Shown: one piece after another, positions 58,546-64,000 of the stretch
Position numbering within the stretch: the first letter of the stretch is position 1
Layout of the letters: the number at the start of each line of letters is the position of its first letter
Assembly (NCBI RefSeq): GCF_003382365.1
Contig: NZ_QTSU01000003.1
Location: 248,001-312,000 of the forward strand
Length of the DNA: 64,000 nucleotides
Reading direction: 5' to 3'
DNA from: Lysobacter silvisoli
GTDB lineage: Bacteria > Pseudomonadota > Gammaproteobacteria > Xanthomonadales > Xanthomonadaceae
Made by a program: the position numbers and the translations under genes
Notes under the pieces: model-generated
The model's input: the letters and a program-made list of their open reading frames with translations, nothing else
What the model was told of the DNA's origin: nothing
The model's database searches: none

Positions 58546-58806
58546 TCAGCGCTGGGTGTCGGCCGACTGCGAGGCGGCCAGCTTGCGCGCTTCGGCCTGC
58601 TCGCGCAGGCGGCGCAGTTCGGCCGGGTCCAGCATCATGCCTTCGTCGCGGCTGCGGCTGCCGATGCGCGCCGACAGCAGGCCCAGCACCCAGGCCACGA
58701 AGCAACCCAGCGACGCCAGCAGGCAGATCAGCAGCACCAGGGTCGAGGAGGTCTTGAACGCGATCACGAGCGCGGCCAGGGCCAGCAGCAGAAACAGCCA
58801 GTACAT
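58546..58806 (-). CDS. Small two-helix membrane protein, unknown function
   Basis: An 86-residue protein with two membrane helices (LFLLLALAALVIAFKTSS, LVLLICLLASLGCFVAWVLG) and a charged helical tail (AELRRLREQAEARKLAASQS). GGAG precedes the ATG. Not recognised. It lies between pdxJ and cls. Confidence 0.62.
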   Translation of the reverse strand: MYWLFLLLALAALVIAFKTSSTLVLLICLLASLGCFVAWVLGLLSARIGSRSRDEGMMLDPAELRRLREQAEARKLAASQSADTQR

Positions 58807-58944
58807 CGCGGCGGTGCTCCGGGTTAGGGGGATGCTTTCGGCGCGAGTGTAGCGCGGCGGCCGGGCCGCGCGCCCCCGGCGGCGGCGCCGCGGCGACCGC
58901 CCGTCGCGAGCGCCGTGACCGGCTGCGCGGTTTCCGGGCCGCGC

Positions 58945-60381
58945 CTACAGCAGCGGCGAAACCAGCCGCGCCAGCGCCTCGGGCAGGCGCTGGCGCCACA
59001 GCGGCTGGGCCCGGTCGGCGCGTACGCGCGGGGCGTAACTGCATTCGGCCTGGATCAGCTGGGCCAGTTCGGCCGCCAGCGGGCGGTCGTGGAAGATCAC
59101 CGAGATCTCGAAATTCAGGCGGAAGCTGCGGTGGTCGAAGTTGGCGCTGCCGACGATGGCCAGATCGTCGTCGCACAGCAGCGCCTTGGTGTGCAGCATG
59201 CGCGGGCCGTACTCGTGGATCTTCACCCCGGCCTCGAGCAGCTCGTCGAAGTAGGAGCGCGCGGCCAGGGTCACCAGCAGGCTGTCGCTGCGCTTGGGCA
59301 CCAGCAGGCGCACGTCCAGCCCGCCCAGCGCGGCCGAGGTCAGCGCCATGCGCGCGGCCTCGCCGGGCACGAAGTAGGGCGTGACCAGCCACACCCGTTC
59401 GCGCGCGGCGTGGATCGCGCCCACGTGCACGCGATGGATCGCTTCCCAGGACGAGTCCGGCCCCGACACCAGCACCTGCGAGGCGATCGTGCCCGGCTGC
59501 GGCGCCGGGTGCGCCAGCTTCAGCGGCGGCTGGCCGGTGGCGTAGGCCCAGTCCTCCACGAACACCAGCTGCAACTCGCGCACGATGTCGCCTTCCAGGC
59601 GCAGGTGCAGGTCGCGGTAGGCGTCCTTGCGGATGCGCTCGTCTTCCTCGTCGGTGATGTTGATGCCGCCGGTGAAGCCGACGGTGCCGTCGATGACCAC
59701 GATCTTGCGGTGGGTGCGCAGGTTCAGCCACGGCCGCTTCCACAGCCAGCGCAGCTTCATCGGGTGGAACCAGGCGACCTCGCCGCCGGCGTCGAGCAGC
59801 GGCTGCAGGAAGCGCCGCGAGGTCGAACCCGAACCCACCGCGTCCAGCAGCAGCCGTACCTGCACGCCGGCGCGCGCGCGCTCGACCAGCGCGTCGCGCA
59901 GCGCGCTGCCGCAGCCGTCGGGCTGGTAGATGTAGTACTCCAGGTGCACATGCTCGCGCGCCTGCGCGATCGCCTCCAGCAAGGCGGCGTACTTGGCGCC
60001 GCCGTCGATCAGCAGGTCGGCGCGCGTGGCCGTGGTCGGCGGCAGCCCGGTGGTGGCCTGGCCCAGCCGCGCCAGCTCGATCGCCTCGGCCGTGGGCGCC
60101 AGCCCGGGCGGCGGCGGCGGCAGCGCGGCGCGTGCGCGTACCCGGCGCAGGCGCTGGCGGTGGATGCGCTGCGGCCCGAACACGTAGTAGATGAAAAACC
60201 CCAGGTAGGGCAGGGCGGCCAGGCTGACCAGCCAGCTGATCGTGGCCACCGGTTCGCGCTTCTGCAGCACGATCCACAGGCCCAGGCCGATCAGATAGGC
60301 GGCCCAGCCCAGGGTCAGGTACAGGCCCAGATGGGGGATCGCGGTCAGCGCGTCCCAGGCCTGGGCTAGAGTGTCGGTCAT
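58945..60381 (-). CDS. cls: Cardiolipin synthase (ClsA-like phospholipase D family)
   Basis: A 478-residue protein: two N-terminal membrane helices and two phospholipase D catalytic motifs HxKx4D (HRKIVVIDGTVGFTGG; HTKALLCDDDLAIVGS followed by NFDHRSFRLNFE). It makes cardiolipin from two phosphatidylglycerols or PG and PE. Transcribed away from the autotransporter. Confidence 0.93.
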   Translation of the reverse strand: MTDTLAQAWDALTAIPHLGLYLTLGWAAYLIGLGLWIVLQKREPVATISWLVSLAALPYLGFFIYYVFGPQRIHRQRLRRVRARAALPPPPPGLAPTAEAIELARLGQATTGLPPTTATRADLLIDGGAKYAALLEAIAQAREHVHLEYYIYQPDGCGSALRDALVERARAGVQVRLLLDAVGSGSTSRRFLQPLLDAGGEVAWFHPMKLRWLWKRPWLNLRTHRKIVVIDGTVGFTGGINITDEEDERIRKDAYRDLHLRLEGDIVRELQLVFVEDWAYATGQPPLKLAHPAPQPGTIASQVLVSGPDSSWEAIHRVHVGAIHAARERVWLVTPYFVPGEAARMALTSAALGGLDVRLLVPKRSDSLLVTLAARSYFDELLEAGVKIHEYGPRMLHTKALLCDDDLAIVGSANFDHRSFRLNFEISVIFHDRPLAAELAQLIQAECSYAPRVRADRAQPLWRQRLPEALARLVSPLL

Positions 60382-60564
60382 CGTGATCTTCGCGGTCGCC
60401 GCCGCAGGTCGCAGCGCGCGTTGGGCCTAGCCTAAGTCGCAAACGGCGCATCGCAAAGCCGCACCGCTCTGGCGCATGCCGGCACGGACCCGCGCCGCTT
60501 TCTCGCGCTGCGCGACGCGGTCGGGCGACCATAATGGCTCCTCCGATACACAAGGATGCGTCCG

Positions 60565-63456
60565 ATGAACCGCTGCTACCGAGTGCTGTGGAACTCAGCC
60601 ACCGGAACCTGGGTGGTGACCTGCGACCTGGCGCGCGCGCGCGGCAAGCGCGGCGGCGGCCCCCGGCCGCGCGCCTTGGCCGTGCTGCTGGGCGCGGCCC
60701 TGCTGAGCGCCGGTGGCCATGCCGCGGCGCAGCAGCGCAGCCATTGGGACGGCGACGGCGCGGGCAACGCCGGCAACGGCCAGGTCGATGGCGGCAGCGG
60801 CACCTGGTCGGCGACGTCCACGAATTGGACCGGCGCGGATGGCGCGAGCAACGGCGCGCGTTCGCCGCTGCCCGGCGTACCGGTGTTCCAGGGCGCGGGC
60901 GGCACGGTCGCCGTGGACAACGGCCAGGGCGCCATCGACGTTGCCGGCATGAGTTTCAACGCCGACGGTTACCGGCTGCAGGGCGGCAGCATCGGTCTGG
61001 CCGATCCGCAGAGCCTGTTCCGCGTGGGCGGTGGCTACACCGCCACCCTCGCCACCGCGCTGACCGGCAGCGGCGGCCTGGTCAAGGCCGATGCGGGCAC
61101 GCTGGCGCTCACCGGCGCCAACAGCTACACCGGCGGCACCACCATCCAGCAGGGCACCGTCGCCATCGGCGGTGCGGTCGGCGCCAACGGTCAGAGCAGC
61201 GCGTTCGGCAGCGGCCTGGTGCGCATGGCCGGCGGCACGGCGCTGCACTACGACGTCAGCGGCGGTTTCGTGAACTACCGCTTGAACAATGCGCTGGCCC
61301 TGGACGGCAACATCCAGGTGCGCGCGCTGGGCGGCAACGGGGGCGGAGTCACCTTCACCGGGCCGGTGTCGCTGGGCGACGGCCGGCGCAGCATCGACGC
61401 CGGTAACGGCCGCATCGCGTTCAACGGCGTGGTCAGCGGCAACGGCGGCCTGGACATCGTCGGCGGCACCGTCGAGTTCGGCGGACAGACCGCCATGGAC
61501 AACACCTATACCGGCAGCGTGACCGTGCACAGCGGCGCGGTGGGCGATTTCCGCCGCGCGGGTTCGGTGGTGGTGACCGGCGACCTGCTGGTGCGCTCGG
61601 GCGGCGAAGCCATCGCCGACACGCTGTACGCCACGCCCGGGCCGTTCTTCCATTCGCCGCTCAGCCGCATTTTCGGCGCTAACTCCACCGTCACCATCGA
61701 GGCCGGCGGGCAGCTCACCATCGGCACGGGCGGCCCGGTCATTCCCAACCTGCGCGGCGACGGCCTGGTCGTGCTCAACGATCGCCGGCCGATCGCCGGC
61801 GCGGGCTTCGTGGTCGAAAGCGGCGATTTCGCAGGCAGCATCGTCGGCCGCGGCGGGGTGGTCAAACGTGGCGCGGGCACGCTGATCCTGCGCGGCAGGA
61901 ACACGTATTCGTCCTCCTTCTTCAACGACGACCTGCGCATCGAGGAGGGCACGGTACTGGTCGAAGGCTCGGTGTCCAGCGGTGTACTCGCGCGCGGCGC
62001 AGGCTCGGTGATCGGCGGCAACGGCCGTGTCGGCAATCTGAGCGTGGCGGGGGGCGCCGCGGTCGCGCCGGGCAGCGGCCCCGGATCGATCGGCACGTTG
62101 ACCGTCGATCTCAGGCTGGGTTTTGCGCCCGAAGGCCGCTACATCGTCGACATCGACGCCAGCGGCCGTTCTGATCTGTTGAACCTGGGCTATCTGGCCA
62201 CGCTCGACGGTACCCTGCAGGTCGAAAAAGCGGCCAACCAGCGCTACCGCCCGGGCACCCGCTACACCATCCTCACCGCCGTCGCCGGCGTGTCCGGCCA
62301 GTTCCACACGCTGATCCAGAACTCGCCTTTCATCAATCTGGCCCTGAGCTACGATCCCAAGAATGTCTACCTGGACGTGCTGCGTAGCGCGATCGCATTT
62401 CCGGACGTAGGCACCACCGCCAACCAGATCGCCACGGCCACGGCTACCGAAGCGCTGGGCGAGGGCCATGCGGTGTACGACACCGTGCTCGGCCTGGACG
62501 AAGCGCAGGCGCGCGATGCGTTCGAACAGCTCAGCGGCGAAGTCCACGCCAGCCTGCAGAGCGCGCTGCTCGACGACAGCCGTTTCGTCCGCGATGCCTA
62601 TAACGCACGCCTGCGCGATCCTGCCGGCGAAGGCCGGGTGCTGTGGGCGCAGGCCTACGGGTCCTGGGGCGGCTACGACGGCGACGGCAACGCGCGTGGC
62701 GTCGATCGTTCCCTGGGCGGCGTGCTGTTGGGCGCGGACACCGAGCTCGACGGCGGCTGGCGCCTGGGCCTGGGTGGCGGCGCCGGCCGCACCCAGCTGT
62801 CCACGCCGCAGCGTCATGCGCGCGCGGACGCCGACAGCTATCACCTGGGCGCATACGCCGGCTGGCGCAACGGCGGCTTCGGCCTGCGCTTCGGCGCGGC
62901 CTACAGCCGTCACGACGTCGACAGCGACCGCCGCGTGCAATTTCCCGACTACGCCGACCGCCTGGGCGCGCGCTACGACGCGTCCACCGCCCAGGTCTAC
63001 GCCGAGGCGGGCTACGCGTTCGAGCGCGGCGCGCTGACGCTGGAGCCCTACCTCAACACCGCCTGGGTGCGCGTGCGCAACGAGGACTACGCCGAACACG
63101 GCGGCGACGCGGCCCTGCGTGTACGCAGCGGCGACGCCGAGGCCGGTTACGCCACCCTGGGCCTGCGCCTGGGCACCCACCTGGGGCCGCAACATGCGCC
63201 ACTGCATTTCCGCGCCGGCCTGGGCTGGCGCCACGCCTTCGGCGACGGCGCGGCGCGCACGGTGATGGCCTATGCCAGCGGCAGTCCGGACTTCGCCGTG
63301 CAGGGCGTGCCGCTGGCGGGCGATGCGGCCGTGCTGGAGGCCGGCATCGCCGGCCCGCTGGGCGACCGCGTCACCCTGGGGGTGGGCTACCAGGGCCTGA
63401 TCGGCGATGGGCTGGACGATCACGGCCTGCGCGGCGAACTGAGCTGGCGCTTCTGA
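60565..63456 (+). CDS. Autotransporter outer membrane β-barrel protein with ESPR signal
   Basis: A 963-residue type Va autotransporter. It opens with an extended signal peptide region (MNRCYRVLWNSATGTWVV) followed by a hydrophobic core ending AQQ, so ATG 60565 is preferred to 60556, which overlaps the AAGG ribosome site. The passenger (about 60-690) is a β-helix rich in Gly/Ala/Thr with at least two PATR repeats (LVKADAGTLALTGANSYTGG; VVKRGAGTLILRGRNTYSS). A C-terminal 12-strand barrel (about 700-963) ends ELSWRF. No protease triad is evident, so an adhesin-like role is more likely than an enzyme. Confidence 0.9.
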   Translation: MNRCYRVLWNSATGTWVVTCDLARARGKRGGGPRPRALAVLLGAALLSAGGHAAAQQRSHWDGDGAGNAGNGQVDGGSGTWSATSTNWTGADGASNGARSPLPGVPVFQGAGGTVAVDNGQGAIDVAGMSFNADGYRLQGGSIGLADPQSLFRVGGGYTATLATALTGSGGLVKADAGTLALTGANSYTGGTTIQQGTVAIGGAVGANGQSSAFGSGLVRMAGGTALHYDVSGGFVNYRLNNALALDGNIQVRALGGNGGGVTFTGPVSLGDGRRSIDAGNGRIAFNGVVSGNGGLDIVGGTVEFGGQTAMDNTYTGSVTVHSGAVGDFRRAGSVVVTGDLLVRSGGEAIADTLYATPGPFFHSPLSRIFGANSTVTIEAGGQLTIGTGGPVIPNLRGDGLVVLNDRRPIAGAGFVVESGDFAGSIVGRGGVVKRGAGTLILRGRNTYSSSFFNDDLRIEEGTVLVEGSVSSGVLARGAGSVIGGNGRVGNLSVAGGAAVAPGSGPGSIGTLTVDLRLGFAPEGRYIVDIDASGRSDLLNLGYLATLDGTLQVEKAANQRYRPGTRYTILTAVAGVSGQFHTLIQNSPFINLALSYDPKNVYLDVLRSAIAFPDVGTTANQIATATATEALGEGHAVYDTVLGLDEAQARDAFEQLSGEVHASLQSALLDDSRFVRDAYNARLRDPAGEGRVLWAQAYGSWGGYDGDGNARGVDRSLGGVLLGADTELDGGWRLGLGGGAGRTQLSTPQRHARADADSYHLGAYAGWRNGGFGLRFGAAYSRHDVDSDRRVQFPDYADRLGARYDASTAQVYAEAGYAFERGALTLEPYLNTAWVRVRNEDYAEHGGDAALRVRSGDAEAGYATLGLRLGTHLGPQHAPLHFRAGLGWRHAFGDGAARTVMAYASGSPDFAVQGVPLAGDAAVLEAGIAGPLGDRVTLGVGYQGLIGDGLDDHGLRGELSWRF

Positions 63457-63467
63457 CCCTCCGCCCT

Positions 63468-63523
63468 GGCGCCGGACCTGCTTGATAATTAGTAGTAATA
63501 CTAATAATCTGGCCTCCGGCGCC
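63468..63523. promoter_or_regulatory. AT-rich palindrome nested in a GC-rich inverted repeat
   Basis: Outer arms GGCGCCGGA/TCCGGCGCC enclose the AT-rich inner palindrome ATTAGTA-GTAA-TACTAAT. It starts 12 bp after the autotransporter stop and ends 62 bp before the radical SAM gene. It could be a terminator-like hairpin or an operator/promoter for the downstream gene. Confidence 0.5.
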
Positions 63524-63584
63524 GTACGACGGCATCCCCAGCGCCGGCGGCCCGGCCGGTCCGGTGTCGTCGCGCCACCGGCCC

Positions 63585-64000
63585 ATGGAAGACGCACGCA
63601 AACCCACCTCGCCGATCAAAGGCCGCGGCGCCGCCTCGCAGGTCCCGGGCCGCTATGCGGTCACCGTCGCCCAGGGCAGCGACGACGGCTGGGGCTCGGT
63701 GTACGAGGCGCTGGCCGAGGCGCCGCGGCCGCAGACCCAGGTCACCGAGGAACAGGCGCGCAGCATCGTCAGCCACAACGATTCGCCGGACGTGGGCTTC
63801 TCCAGTTCGGTCAATCCGTATCGTGGCTGCGAGCACGGCTGCGTCTACTGCTTCGCCCGGCCCTCGCACGCCTACCTGGACCTGTCGCCGGGCCTGGATT
63901 TCGAAACCCGGTTGTTCGCCAAGACCAATGCGGCCGAACGGTTGCGCGCCGAACTCGCGCGCCCGTCCTACCGCTGCACGCCGATCGCGCTGGGCATCAA
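63585..64000 (+). CDS. PA0069-family radical SAM protein (partial, C-terminus beyond right edge)
   Basis: The first 138 residues of a radical SAM enzyme. YRGCEHGCVYCFARPSHAYL contains the CxxxCxxC cluster motif for the 4Fe-4S centre, in the arrangement of the spore-photoproduct-lyase-like PA0069 family. IKGRGAASQVPGRY is the usual N-terminus. Start at ATG 63585; in-frame GTG 63564 is possible. Substrate unknown. Confidence 0.85.
   Translation, partial: MEDARKPTSPIKGRGAASQVPGRYAVTVAQGSDDGWGSVYEALAEAPRPQTQVTEEQARSIVSHNDSPDVGFSSSVNPYRGCEHGCVYCFARPSHAYLDLSPGLDFETRLFAKTNAAERLRAELARPSYRCTPIALGI

Overview
The window is a GC-rich chromosomal segment spanning a bacterial replication origin. The order rpmH-rnpA-yidC-mnmE (minus strand) facing dnaA-dnaN-recF-gyrB (plus strand), a tonB-exbB-exbD-exbD cluster just past gyrB, a type V autotransporter and a recognisable XVIPCD-like fragment all point to a gammaproteobacterium of the Xanthomonadaceae/Lysobacteraceae, most likely Lysobacter or a close relative. 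This is inferred from gene content; no 16S rRNA gene is present.

Layout. 1-6.0 kb: a catabolic locus for trans-4-hydroxyproline (2-epimerase, FAD D-hydroxyproline dehydrogenase, DHDPS-type deaminase, ketoglutarate semialdehyde dehydrogenase cut by the left edge) with a PAS-AraC regulator and a TSUP membrane transporter. 6.2-7.9 kb: aceK. 8.6-9.6 kb: RES/DUF2384 toxin-antitoxin pair. 9.6-10.9 kb: LysR regulator divergent from a 60-residue Cys-tailed protein. 11-17.6 kb: methyltransferase, rluE, EamA transporter, REC-histidine kinase, 2OG-Fe(II) oxygenase and a sulfotransferase-like protein. 17.8-21.3 kb: hrpB and tatD. 21.3-24.4 kb: small exported proteins and an AhpD-like protein/ECF41 sigma factor pair with its own ECF41-type promoter. 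24.6-35.6 kb: CadC-like regulator, YadGH-type ABC transporter, ferredoxin-NADP reductase, serine hydrolase, iron-permease-like protein, TAP-like alpha/beta hydrolase lipoprotein, NatAB-type ABC transporter. 36-46 kb: a TonB-domain lipoprotein, mnmE, yidC, rnpA, rpmH, origin, dnaA, dnaN, recF with four parS-like sites. 46-55.4 kb: decayed XVIPCD-like gene, gyrB, CPBP and M48 proteases, TPR protein, tonB-exbB-exbD1-exbD2 and a third exbD. 55.6-64 kb: small exported or membrane proteins, pdxJ, cardiolipin synthase, a large autotransporter and the start of a radical SAM protein (cut by the right edge).

Intergenic space is crowded with repeats: a ~0.3-0.5 kb multi-hairpin element (five long copies and one partial), three families of small palindromic REP-like units, and poly-C/poly-G hairpins. 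Stem changes between copies of the long element compensate each other, which suggests that the folded structure is what is conserved. No tRNA, rRNA, IS transposase, prophage or CRISPR array was seen.
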